Origin: Proteromonas lacertae
Lineage: Eukaryota > Sar > Bigyra > Opalinata > Proteromonadidae
Assembly (NCBI GenBank): GCA_002245135.1
Contig: NGBS01000583.1
Coordinates: 310,001 to 374,000, forward strand
Direction of reading: 5' to 3'
DNA: 64,000 nucleotides
Below the pieces are notes generated by a model that was given only the letters and a program-made list of their open reading frames with translations, ran no database searches and had not been told where the DNA came from. Positions 35,301 to 48,600 of the stretch are shown here, piece after piece (within the stretch, counting starts at the first letter, position 1; each line of letters starts with the position of its first letter). Position numbers and translations under genes: made by a program.

Positions 35301-36681
35301 TAAAAGGTATAAGTACAATTCAATATAAATGTCCATTGATTAATGTTAAACAATACATACAGTTCTTAACAGAAGTTCATAATATCGTAGCATTAGATGA
35401 TTTTGTAAAACATATTACAGTAAGAATTAAAAAAGTAAAGCATTATACAAAACCATTAGATTTTGATATAGAGAAGCAGCAAATAATGGAAGAAATATTA
35501 AGTGGTACATTATTAAGAGAGAATATGATCAATCCATATGAATGTATAGTGAAATATTATGATATTCCTGAGAATTATTTATATTCAGAAATACTGTTTC
35601 AAACAATTCAATACATGTTGACTTCAGCATCTGTAAAAATCATACAAAAACTACAGAATGAAAAGAAATCTAAGTTTAGAGCAACAAAAGAAGCATTCCA
35701 ATGGAAAAAGAAGAATAATATATTAGAAATCTGGGAGAATTTGAGAAGTGAAAGGAGTATTTTAATTCCAATATATTTGGGATTTAGAAGGTGGATAACT
35801 TCAGGTAATTCAGGTACAATTGATTTATACTTTGATTTAAGAATTGAGACATTAAAAGGAAATACAATCAAATCAAAATACTTAAGACAAATTGATCTTG
35901 ATATTTTAGATGGTTCAAAATCATTAGAAGAGTATAGAAAATCAATAATCAATTCCATTGAAAATCCAAAAACTTCAGGAAATGACACAACTGAAATAGA
36001 TGATGAAAAAGGAGGAAGTAATGATGATATTGATGAATTTAATGAAAATAAAGAAAAAGATGAAGAAGGAAGTGAATTAGAAGATGACTTTGATAATGAT
36101 GATGAAAATGAAATAAAAGAAGAAAAAAGTAAGAAAAAGGAATTAAAAGAAGAAAAAAATGAAGAAGAAACAGATAATTATAGTGGAATATGGTCAGAAG
36201 AAGAAGAAGATAGAATAGTAACAGAAAGAGAAGAGAAAAGAAAACAAAGAGCAAAAGAATATAAAGAAAAGAAAGCATTAAAAGAACAAGAAGAAGCTGA
36301 TAGGAAAAAAGAGGAAGAAGAGTTAAATAGAAAAGAAAAAGAAAAGGAAGTGAGAAAAAAGATTAAAGAGATGGTTAAAAGGAATAAGCCATGTATCCCA
36401 GCATATAAGAAAATAGAAATGGAAAAGAAGAAAGAAGATAAGGTAATAAATAAAGAAAAAGAAAAGAGAGGTAAAGAAATAAAAGATGTATATAACATAT
36501 TCATATATATTCTTTGATATAGAATAATCCTGGAATAGACAAGAAGGTAAATATCAAGAAGAAGTACTATAATTTGAAGAAGAAGAAATGGATGTATAGA
36601 CCACCTTACCATCCAGTGCAAAGATCACCCGAAGAAGATTGGAGACCAACGGCGATCATTAATGAAAGTTCATATGAATAG
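32394..36681 (+). CDS. Large acidic protein with cofactor-C-like N-terminus and EF-hand-like segment
   Basis: Small N-terminal exons (introns 28-30 nt) lead into one long exon of about 1,200 residues and a short last exon. The first segment, with CICYGEDHITQVNIGGCENC and LFVFKCDEYQISDSFNCTAA, has the C-x-x-C and repeated short strands of a TBCC/CAP-like beta-helix. Next is KIREIFLTFDKQHQYFMNYI, which looks like a degenerate EF-hand. A Glu/Asn/Gln-rich low-complexity block, a globular centre with Cys pairs (CPNYILNCECQLK), a second acidic block and a long Lys/Glu helix follow. It ends WMYRPPYHPVQRSPEEDW. I do not recognise the full-length family. A cytoskeletal or ciliary scaffold is a guess. 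Confidence 0.6.
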
Positions 36682-37126
36682 TAATTTAACTTAATTATTG
36701 AATAAAAATCTACTTTTAGATGAGTTTTCCTATATTTTCTATCAAAAATAACATATAGATAATGAGGAATAGGATAAAAATATAATATACTTGATAATCA
36801 AACATTAGTAATAACTAAACATTTCAAAAATGATTTCATCTCTAAAATGAAAGAAACAAGGTATGTATAAACTCCAATTCTGCATTTTGTTGATTACATT
36901 ATGGCACTATTGCATTCTTATTTGTTAGGATGTAATTTACTTTCTTAATGTAAAATCAAAATAATAATGCAAGTGGAGATATGTTTTTTTTTTATCTACC
37001 ATATTTTAATATTATAACATTTTTATAGATTGATAAACTGATGCATTTAATGAGAAAACTATAGAAATAAAGAAAATGAGAAGAAGATAAATAGATTAAG
37101 TGTTATTTTATTTAAGAATCGCTTAA
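36682..37126. other. Convergent intergenic region
   Basis: About 445 bp between two stops. It is AT-rich, with a T10 run near 36985-36995. No ORF, RNA or repeat is supported here. It presumably holds both polyadenylation regions. Confidence 0.4.
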
Positions 37127-39495
37127 TTACTCACGTACCTCAACAGCAAATATCTTTATCTTAGTACTATCAAACAAAGGAATGATTTGGTTTCTAATGT
37201 AAATAATTCCCCATAAATATTGTGTGAACCATTGATTTGTGTATTGATTGGGTGAATAACGTTGTATTTCAATACCATGTACCGGTAAAATACCAACTAA
37301 CGTAATTCCATTTAAATATTCTACAACAGCTTCTTCATCGATAATTCCACCTGCCTTTGTACAAAGTTCATCTACTTGAGGTAATACATAATTCAAAGCT
37401 TTCAGAATCTATAAAATAGTGAAATCAGTATAAATATACAATTTCAAAAGCTTCCATTTCTTGTTTGAATGAATTATACCATTCTTCTGTAATAGCAGTT
37501 CCATTAGCAAACTCTTTTGGTTTGAATTGCTCATATGCCATATTCAAATAATTCGATAATTTATGAAACAACCCTCTTCTTACTAATATTGAGTAGAGCA
37601 CATGCATATTACCTTCATAATGGAAAATCAATAAATTAGCCATTGTTTTAATCAACAATGCTAATTTATGACATTCAAATTCATTTGCTAAAATACTGTT
37701 TTTCTTTGATAATATTTCAAATAAAGTTAACAGTTTTTCAGATGCAAATAATGACAGTTTCATAGTATAAGAAGAGATATTGAATAATATTGTAATGAAA
37801 ATACTATGTAATGGTTTGATTTCTTCCATTGATTCTGTTACCATTTTGTAAATAATAATAATCACATAATCACTAAAACTACCAGTAAAAAAAAATGGAA
37901 ATTAAAATAAAACTATTTAAATAATATAACATATATATGCGTAAAAAAAAAGGATATTAAAATGAAGGAATATCCAACGGTAATCTCTTTTTAAAAGGTT
38001 TATTCAAATTCACAGCATATTCTCTTTCACTTGATAACAACATCACAATAAAAGTAACCATATGAACTAAACCAACTTTATGATGGTTACTTCTCCCTTC
38101 ACACATTAAATAAAACAACGGTGTAGTATAATCAACAGCATAATGACTAGAAATATAACTTAGAAAGTCATTATTTGTATCTAATAATCTCCATAAGAAT
38201 AAAAGTATTTCTTGTTCACATAAGATAGTATGTTGAGAACCTGGAAGTATTGTGTTATTACTATCAATTATTGAGTTTAATATTCTCTGAATACTATTAT
38301 AATAATATTATATATATATACTTTGATGCAATCAGTGTAAAATCATTCTTTTTATCCATATCATTGATATATTTATAATATATATTATCATTTATATTAT
38401 CAGGTCGATAATTCAATAATACATCCATCAAATGTAGACAAGCTACAACTAAATCTTCATCAGCTGTACCTCCAATTGTACTGAAATAAGGAATACCATA
38501 ACCACAAGGATCAAATGAACATAGTATATTTACTATACTATAGAAGAAAGTGTGTGTTAATGAAGTATCTTTTGATGTAAGATATTGAGACATTGTATTA
38601 TCACATTTAATCTATAATAATATAATATATATATACATCGTATAATTCACTACTACAACAAGTAACTAATAATTTCAACAATTCTATTCGATTATTATTG
38701 ATTTCAGTTGCACTTGTATTAGGAAATGTATCAGGAACATTATCATTGAGTTGGGATGTATAATATTCAACATATTGTGGTAATACTATTCCACCTCTTT
38801 GAGTAAACCATATTAACATTGTATCCACTATGTCTGGACTGATTTTGTTGATTATCTCATTACATCTCATTGAATGTATATAACAGTTACCAGGTATCTA
38901 AGATTTTTATAATAACATATATTAATACAGTAAAACCAGGTAAGAACAAACATGACATTAGAGAATTTACTAATCTTTGACCAAATGATATTTTTATCTC
39001 TGTTTGATTATCTCCTTCTGCTTCTTCCACTTCTTCTTTTTTCTACATGCTATATATAATGATAAAATACTTTTGGATATTGAGGAGTGTAGAAATTATT
39101 GGCTAAAAAGTTATCTTCATCTGTTTCCAATAGAAATGGTATTGTTCGAGTTAGAACTCTAATTGCATTTATTAACTTTTTAAAATTTAATGAAGTTGGA
39201 GATGAGACAGCTTCTTCGACAATCTTAAGACACTAGCAAAAATAAAATTAATATTCAATACTATATTTAATAATGTAACAAGATTTTCTGGATGAGATGC
39301 TCTTATATCTCTTGTACTGCAAGGTTGGATGGAAGAAAAAAGTTCCTTCACATAATAAACTCAATAATATACTTCACAGGTAGTAGGTGTTTCGAATAAC
39401 TCATTCCAAAATGCGTGCTCTGAAGCATCTATGGTTTTCTTAGATAGATCAATTATTTTGTGAATTAATTGAACTTTGCTTTCACTTGATCCCAT
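37127..39495 (-). CDS. HID1: HID1 (high-temperature-induced dauer-formation 1) homologue
   Basis: The start is diagnostic: MGSSESKVQLIHKIIDLSKK is the N-myristoylated Gly-x-x-ESK terminus of HID1. Later blocks also match: TRDIRASHPENLVTLL, DPCGYGIPYFSTIGG, ILCEQEILLFLWRLLDTNND, LVHMVTFIVMLLSSEREYAV, NLNKPFKKRLPLDIPSF and the C-terminus GITLVGILPVHGIEIQRYSP, ending WFTQYLWGIIYIRN. HID1 is a peripheral Golgi protein needed for dense-core vesicle or secretory cargo sorting in animals, and it has homologues in fungi. One intron is not GT-AG: a U12-type AT-AC intron lies just after DIPSF (37885-37957). Another intron near 39384-39410 seems to end AAG. The gene is divergent from the giant receptor. 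Confidence 0.95.
37885..37957 (-). other. U12-type AT-AC intron in HID1
   Basis: The 5' site reads ATATCCTTT, a perfect match to the U12 AT-AC consensus. The intron ends ...TTTTTTTTTAC, with ATTTTAAT as a branch-like site about 16-18 nt upstream. Removing 73 nt joins DIPSF-Y to GSFSDYVIIIIYKMV, exactly the order in HID1 proteins. Reading through meets TAA at once, and no GT-AG pair works. Confidence 0.75.
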
Positions 39496-39573
39496 ATTTC
39501 TATTCAATAATATTATTATTTCTTTTAAATACTATCTCTAATACAATTTAAAGAAAGATGAAAAACAAAAACT

Positions 39574-39590
39574 AGCTTGATAATTCAAGC
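39574..39590. promoter_or_regulatory. Paired GCTTGA / TCAAGC promoter-like motif
   Basis: AGCTTGATAATTCAAGC is an imperfect inverted repeat 30-46 bp before the giant-receptor start and about 80 bp from the HID1 start on the other strand. It belongs to the recurring motif set. Its role is inferred. Confidence 0.4.
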
Positions 39591-39619
39591 TTTCTAATTC
39601 GTTATTCAAACTTTATTCT

Positions 39620-42600
39620 ATGTTTAATTCGAACTATTTATTAGTATTTATATTATGGATGTGCTATATTGGCCGGTCATTACAAAATGATATAACTATA
39701 TTTTACTCTAGTGATTATTCAATTACTTGTCCTTCAGACGCTGATATAAGTTTTACTTGTGAACAAGTTGATTCGGATTTACTGTCAAAGGTTAAAGGTT
39801 TATCTACTACTCCACCCATCATATTAGTGTTGCTTTATAGTAATGTAAATAGTGATGTTATTTCTGAGATAAGTGGTAATAGTGTAGTTTATTTTTCGTT
39901 TATTTTCGTGCCACAACAAACTGTTGTAGATAATCGTTTAACCCTTTCAGTTCCTTGTGTTACAGATGATATTATTTATTGTATATTTATATATGTTAAA
40001 TTTATATAGCTATTGATTATTTCCTATTACAGGAAAAGTACAAATTTGTTTTATTCGAAACTGGACTTGATCAATCAGTTCAAGATTCAGTTAAATCATA
40101 TTGTGATGCACTTAGTGTTAAAATAACCATATTAGATAATATAGGTAGTATTAATTGTGTAGATTGTGTTGTAATATTTTACAAATATGATGGTAGTGTC
40201 AGTATACCATCAGCTCCTACTTATTCAGTGGTATTTATTAATCAACCATCATTACCACCTTCATTTCCTTATTATTACTTATCATTAACAAATAAGTCAA
40301 AGAATCAATATGATGTAATTATGTATAATATTATACATATAATTATTAATTAATATGATAATAGAGAAGATTTTATAAAAGAGTGGAAAAAATCATTGAC
40401 AGATGGAAGTAGTGTGTTGGTGGGTAAATACTTTACTCCTTTACAATTATTCAATAGTACTGTGATTAATTTCATAAATAAGAAAGTAATTTATGATAAA
40501 TACATTATGAAATATGAATCTACATCATCATCTACAGTAGTTGAAGCATCTCACACTAGTTACTATAATCCAGTGAGAGTGTATATAAATCAATACACGA
40601 AATATGAACTAAACAATTATTATGTTGGGTTTATATGTGAATCAACATATAATAAGAAAGAATATTTATCATATCTTGTTACATTAAAGTATTTTAATTA
40701 TCGTTCGAATAATGAAAAGAGAGTTTCTAAATTGAGGTTATTGTTCAGGAAATATAGTAATATTGATGAATTAAAGACAATATTTGAGTCAAATCAAATT
40801 GGTTCATTTATTATATTTGATGATTATAACAGAATCACTGAAATAGCTAAAAGTATATTATATATATTTTTTGTATTAGAATATCCAAAATTATTTTTCA
40901 TAACAGATTCAGAAGCATTGCCAAAAGAAGAATGCAATTCAAATGTTTATCATTCTTCAGTATTAAGATTTCATGATTTCATTTATTCAAATGAGGATCC
41001 ACTTCATCCTCCTGATGTTGTTATTTATAATGAATATGATATGTATATTAAAATATACTTATTAAATACTTATAGAGATAATATTAAAATATATCAAATG
41101 GTATGTGGCACAATGTTTTGTAAGTCACAATTTATTACATATGAACAAGCGATGAAAGATACAACTGGTAGTTTTAATGTTACAGATAATGGTAAATTGC
41201 TATTATTATTAAATAATGAAGATCAAATAATCAAATTTCATGATAAATTAGGAGGTAATCCAAAGGATATTGAAGTTTACCATACAAGAGTAGTTAGAAG
41301 TAAAAAAGAATATGTATGCTATAGTTATAGTTTTTATTTTATTAGTTGAAAGGCCATATTGCTATTGTACCATTTATTGTTTATGGTTATCATGATTATT
41401 TTAAAGATATAACAGGAGATAGTCAAGCAGAGTATTATTATGGTAGAGAATATACAATATTAAGAATAGTGAAGAATATATATGAAGTATATATATATAT
41501 ATATATATTAATGCTATTATTTTTATAATAGAATTTTCTTACAACAAATGAAACAAGTTATGAATCAATAAGAGAGTATATATACATATATATTATGTTT
41601 TAGAAAGTTAATATCTCAAATGTACTGTAAACCAAATTATTGTTTATTTCCTCTAATTCATTTTACTGTATGTTTAATAGTATGTAATACATTGTTTAGA
41701 TTGATAAAACTACATCTAATATAGTACAAGGAGATAAAGTTCCAGTGTATTCTTCTTCTGGTTGGTTGGATTGTTACTGTTATGATGATAATAATTATGT
41801 CACACTTGGAATAATGTATGAGAATAAAGAATATTATAAACATAAAATACTTCCCAGTTTAAGTAGTATTACTGTTGAAAATACTTTATTATTACCAATT
41901 ATTAATGTAAAATTTTCAACAACAGAAATAAATGAAACAATGAATGTGATGTATGAGAAATTTGATGTAAGAATATTTCTTGTTTCAGTAGAATATCTTT
42001 TTTCTTTTTTATAAAATATTTTTAAATGATTATATTTTCTTTAATAAAATATACAGATATTGTTAGTTATTATGAAGAATCTTTCAAAAGTTGGTTGAAC
42101 AATAAGGATGTCATTTTTATTGATATAAAAACTACGAATGTGAAGGATTGTGATTATACTAATTTGCTTTATTATTCAATTCCATCTATGTTATTATCGT
42201 ATTATAATCCATTAATGTTTTATAATTACACTTTATATTTGATATATGATGAGTATTTTTATCATTATTATTATATTTTATAGTATATCTAATGCTGTTT
42301 ACAAGCAATATATTGAAGAAATAAAACAGTTAGGTTTATCATATACAGGAATAGAATATAAAACTTTATCTACAAGTATACTAGGTGATGCAGCAAAAAC
42401 AAGGTATTTTTACATTTTAAATGATAATAAATTGTCTGATTTTTACGAATTTGTATCAACTCATCCAACTTATATTTTTATATCATGTAAAAATGAATTT
42501 CCTGTTACCTCAATGAAATTGCCAAATCTTCTTATTCCACAACTTATTCCTGATATATTTATATCAGATAGACAGATTGAGTTGTTAATATATTACAATT

Positions 42601-45600
42601 CACCAGTGGATGTTACATTGAAACTATATTCTGCTATGAAGAATTATTTATATGGTAGAAAGTTATATGGTAATAAAATTGAAAGGATATATGAATATAT
42701 GAAATTTTCCTTGTTAGAAAGTTATTATTGTATATATATATATATATATAAATATAATTGTATTTTAGTCTACCAATTTACTTATGTTAATAATTTTGTT
42801 ACAGATTATACTCTTTCAAGAGTATCATCATTAGGAATTGCCTTTGAGAAGATCGAGAATAAAGATTTGGCTTGTAGCTATTATAATTCAAATTATGGTG
42901 AAATGAATATTGGAATTATATATTACATATTCGATCAAAATGATGACTTAGATGCTATTAATTATATGTTGAGTATTTTGTATGATATCAATATAAATAT
43001 TCCAGTTAATTTGTTTTTTGTATAAATAATTATGTTATATATTTTTTTTATTAATAGAAACTACAACCAGTGAAATGTGCAAATTCTGCATGTGTATCTG
43101 ATCTATTAGGAAGTGATGATAGTACTTCAAATTTTTACATTCTTTCTTTATCATTTTCTTATACCAGATCCAATAGTTATTTGTTTAAGGTGAAGAATTT
43201 AAATGAACCATCATGCACCAATAATATGTATTTATTTGTTCTATATAATGTATAGAATTGATTTTTCTCCATCAAGTGCACATACATTTGATTATATATT
43301 TAAGAACGCTATAAAGACACATGCTAATTATATCATATTCTATTCTACAGATTCATATATGGATACTATTAAGGCATTGATAAAGAAGTACAAATATGAA
43401 CCTATAAATTATATTGAAGTTACTGGTAAACATTACTCTGTAATATTGAATTTTGCATTAGTAAACTTACCAAAAGGTGGATACATTTTGGATTATAGCA
43501 ATATTGAAGATATGAAGAAGTATATTGAACAAATTGAATCGTTAGTTACAAAATATAGTGATTATAAACACCTTATAATGAATTATACATCTAATCTTGA
43601 TATAGAGTTTAAGTCTCAACATCAATATTCATATTATATTAGTCCATTTCATGTGAAAGATAAAATACTTAGGCATACAAAGAGAATATCATCTTTACTA
43701 TCAATTGCTGCAATAGATGCTATATATGAATGCTTAAAAATGTTTGTTTTTGATAATAAAAGAGTTTATAATCACCTTATTAATAACAATGTTAATACTG
43801 ATATTGGTATTATAAAAATCAATACAATAAATCATATTGAATTAGGAGTATCAATCAGTTTAGGAGATAAGATAATTATTGATATAACTGAACCACTATC
43901 AAATGCTAGGTTTTATTATATGTTTGATGAATATGATTATGGAGGTTTATTTAATGTAAAAGTTATTGAAATTGGTTTTATACATAATATATATGGTGAT
44001 GAAGTTGATCGGGAATTTATACATTTAGATTTTGAAACTTCAATTATTTCTAGATTGAATCATGATTATAAGTCAGAGTTAGTGATAAAACCGAAGATAT
44101 TTTTAATTCATAGTATTTCTGAATTAGAATTTAAAGCAAACGATCCACTGTATTATCTTGCTGGAAAATATCTTTTTATTTATTAGTATATATATCAAAT
44201 CTAAATTGTTTCTTTAACTTATGTTTTTTTTTACTACTGCTATTAGTGAGTTAGAAACTGTGTTTAATGAGAAGAGCAATAGAGTATTATATTTTACAGG
44301 CCAATATGTTGAAGATGAATGCTCATCAAATATACTATTTGCTGGAGGTAATTATGTTTCAATTGTATTTTATCTTATTTATTTGTTTCTGTTCTAATAG
44401 ATCAGTAGTATTACAGATTTTCTTAGATCATTTCAGGATGGTTCAATTAAAATATATTTTTCATCAAATCAACCCTCTCTAAGAGAGTATGCACATTTAG
44501 TATATAATACATTCCACAACTACAACTATGATGTTTCTATATCATCTTATTCAGTTGATATGAATGATGTTTCATCTGCTGCAAACATGTTTTGTTATCG
44601 TGTTGTTTCGTCAAGTGATGAATTGGTGTTTATCAGTTTTCTTATAGCTGAAGAACAAAAACATTTCTTTGAAGAATTATCAACTACGTCATGTAATCTC
44701 TTTACTGTTTTATCAGTAACTCCAAGCTATGAAAAACTATATGATTTTAAGGTAGTTCCTAATACATATTTCATTGGTAGATCATCTCCAGATGAACAGA
44801 CATATAATGATATATATTTAACTATAGAGTTTGTTTTGTATTTATTACACAATATTACTTATAAATTAACACCAGAAGAAATGAAATTAATGACAAGTCA
44901 AAACTTTATTGAAATGAATTATCTTAAACATATTGTTATAAATGATGATGAATGGTATTTTGAAAATAATAATAATGTTCATTTACCAATTAGTTATTAT
45001 TATTATGATGGAAAGAATTATTCTTTATACAATAAACCACTTATTAGTTTCACACCATATAATAATTCAAGCCCTTATGTTTGTTTACCATTTGGTGGAG
45101 AAAAATTTGAAGATAATTCTATTGATATTCCAGTGTTTTTCAATTTATCAGGTGATAATGTAATAAGAGAAAGATTGATTTTAGATGCAATTTCAACAGG
45201 TTTTGATTATCTTAATAAAGTTCAAAATGGAATAGCCAAACGAAGAGTGAGACATAAGTTGTATGACATTTCAAAACTTAATGAATATTATGAAAATCAT
45301 AAGAATGAACAAATTGTGTTGTTTGGTGGTGATACATATGACGATTTTAATACTATTTATAGGTTAATGGAAGGTAAAAATAATATTTTGTATTTAGAAA
45401 CATCTGATATGGTTGGTAGAAGTTGTTATAATAACGTTATCTTTACAGGATTAAGATTACCAGTTTATATTGAATCTTTAATGTCAGAATTTATATATAG
45501 AAAATATACTTCCGTAGTAGCTTATATTGATGAATCAACATATCCAGTTTCTGATTTTAATAATATTATGGAAAAAGCTTATGCTAATGTTGTGAATATA

Positions 45601-48600
45601 ATGTTTATTAAAGAGGTTAAAAGTACGGAAGATATAGATGAAGCAATAGAAAATGATTTAGATAGAATATCCTATTCAGTAGATGATCCAGATAGAGTAT
45701 TGATTTTATTGGCATTAAATCCAATTTATATTAAAAGATTTATTATGTCGTTTAGTAACTATTATTACAGAATAGCTATCCTGAGATCTAGTATAAATGA
45801 ACTTTCATTGATTATGGATACTAGTTATTTAAAAGACGTTATTTTTATATCAAATAATATAAATAACCAAGATAGTTTTTATGATAAACAGATAAGAAAG
45901 TATAAAGTGAATGGATTATATTCTAATCAATTTGTTTCTACAATAGAAGCAATTGGAGTGTTGTATTTATCAATCAATCAATGTAAAGGAAAAATTGATA
46001 TTGAATGTATGAAAGAACAGATTCCTGGAATGAAAATTGGATCTCCAGAAGGAATAATTGTTGGAACAAGTTCATTTTATTTTGAAAAACATTTGTCAAT
46101 TGTTTCAATGAAAGATGATGGTTTTGATGTTTTAGTTGATAGTAGTGAATTATCAAGACCATTTATTTATTCATTCGATTTGAAGGATTATTCATTATCT
46201 AGATGTCAAAATGAAGTTATTAAAGGTAAGAGGAAAGAATTTAATGTACTTATTTTATTAGATATATCAGGAACAAATTCATTGGGTCAATTGGAGTTAT
46301 ATCGAACTTACATTATTGCATTTGATAGAATTAATAAGGAGAAGAATGAAAATGACTTTTACTATTACTACAAGTTTTTCAATTCTGAATCAAATGCAAT
46401 TTTGTGTAAAGATAATGTTCAATCTATACTGCAACAACATCATTTTGATGTAATATTCTTTTCTTCATCTTCATCATGTAGAAAACAGTTGAATACAGTT
46501 GAAGAAGCTAAAACCATACCAATATTTGTAGTAACGAATAACGATGGAGAAGAGTGTAAAGAGAATGTATTTTATGGAGGATATACGCCTTATGTAGCTG
46601 TTTCAATTCTATCTTCGTATATTGTGACAGAATATCAGAATTATGAAGCTGTTATGATTATTGAAGGAATAAACAATTGGAATTTGATAAGTGAATTGAT
46701 GAAAAGAACAATTCCTTCATATATTATTCATCTTTCTGCAGCAATTAATGTTCCTAATGTCACAGTTAGTCAAGCATTTACAATTGCAGAAGAACAATTC
46801 AATAAACATCCACATAAGAATAGTTTAGTTATATTTTTAGCAAGTGAATATTATATTAATGAATATGCGAAAGTTGCAAGTGCAGATCCTAATTATAGTG
46901 AAAGTAGAACTGATACAGAAAAAGTGTTATTTTGTTTATGGTGTCAAGTGTTGAAACTATATTCTTTCCCTTTTACTCATGTTGATTATGTGGCAGAATT
47001 TGAATATCCAGAAGATGTAACTGATGATATAAGAGACTATTTCAAATCAATAGTACAATATAGTGATAATTATTTAAGTGACAAATCATTCTTTGCATTT
47101 GGTATTTTATATTATTGGTCTGATATTGTTTCTAAACTTGGTAATAGTCAATTATCTTCAATTCAGAAGGTTATATACAATGAAGATTATAATTTTCATG
47201 GGTTTAGAATCAGATTTGGATCAAATAATCGTCAAATAAAAGCAGTTTCATTAATTAGGTCATTTTCTGGATTAAGAATAAGAGTAGTAAAACATTCTTT
47301 TCAGAAAATAGTACTTCCATATCTAAAAGAGTATTATTATAATTCTAAATACTATCAATGTGATTGGGTTAGTAAAAAAAGTGAACATTTCTTAGTAGAT
47401 TCAAAACATATTGGTTTATTCTGTTCATATGGTGATTATTATACAAAAGCAATTGTTAGTTCATGTGAATTGCTGTTAGTATATATTAACTATGTTAATA
47501 ATAGAGAAGGAGGTATTCTAGGTAGATGGATTATTCCTGTGTATTTGTCATATGGATCAGTTGATTTAGACGCATTTGATATGACAATTAAAAGTCACAG
47601 TATTGATATTATTATTGGAACGTATGCTCCTTCTGGTAAAATAAATGCAGATGAATATTTGAGAGAGAATAAGATACTATTTATACAAACAGGTCATAAT
47701 TATGGAGATAGTTGTTCACCATATAAATTTCATACTGGTCCAACATTATCACAATATATGAGTCCATTAATGTTATTGTTAAGTCAGAAAGATTATCATA
47801 TTGTCGTTGTTGGAAATGATGAATATTATCATCAGTTAATAACAAATTTCTTTAAAAACACACTAATGTCTGTAGGAATGGAATTATCTGGAGATTTAAT
47901 ATATGATATTAATAATCAATATATTAATGGATCAATAAATGAATTAATGAAGAAATGCGTTAAACCATGTGCAATTGTGAGTCACTTGTTAGGTGATTAT
48001 AATGATTTGCTTTTTGATTATTTATATCGTAATAATTTCACTACTAAATTCGGATATCAACCTTTTTCTATTGGATTAACTGAAACGATTTACAAGAGCA
48101 ATAGAGATATATACAATGGAACAATTATTATACAATCATTTTTTGAATTGATTCAATCAGAATTTATAGATTTTTCTACTATTCTTTCACAGATTGAAAA
48201 TGAAGCAGATTATATTGATACTATGGTTCCTACTTATTTTACATACCAGTTAATAGGTGGTTTTATAGCATATAAGAAAGCTGTCCAAGAATTATCTGAT
48301 TTTAATACAACTATTCTTACGAGATATATAACTGATGCATTTAGTACAATGAATATTGATGAAACTCATTATGCTTCATTAAAGCTATATGGAATTCAAA
48401 TCTTTAGTGATGATTATGAAAAAGTTGTTTATAATGTTAAATTGTCTGACTCTCCCAAGCCTGGTTATGTAATCAATATAGCAAACAATAAACCACCATT
48501 ACCTACAGTATGTAATGTTAAAGAAAATAATATGACATTTACAAAGCTAATTATAGTAACTGATAATTCATTTACATCTGCAACATCAAATTTGAATAAT

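Noticed and set aside
36039-36621. Minus-strand ORFs with Leu/Phe-rich 'membrane' sequence
   Set aside because: They lie antisense to the Lys/Glu-rich end of the 32394-36681 gene. No splice or start context supports them.
40010-45120. Splitting the giant receptor into several genes
   Set aside because: Every junction between modules closes in frame with short introns, and only one signal peptide and one 7TM region are seen, so a single gene is simpler.
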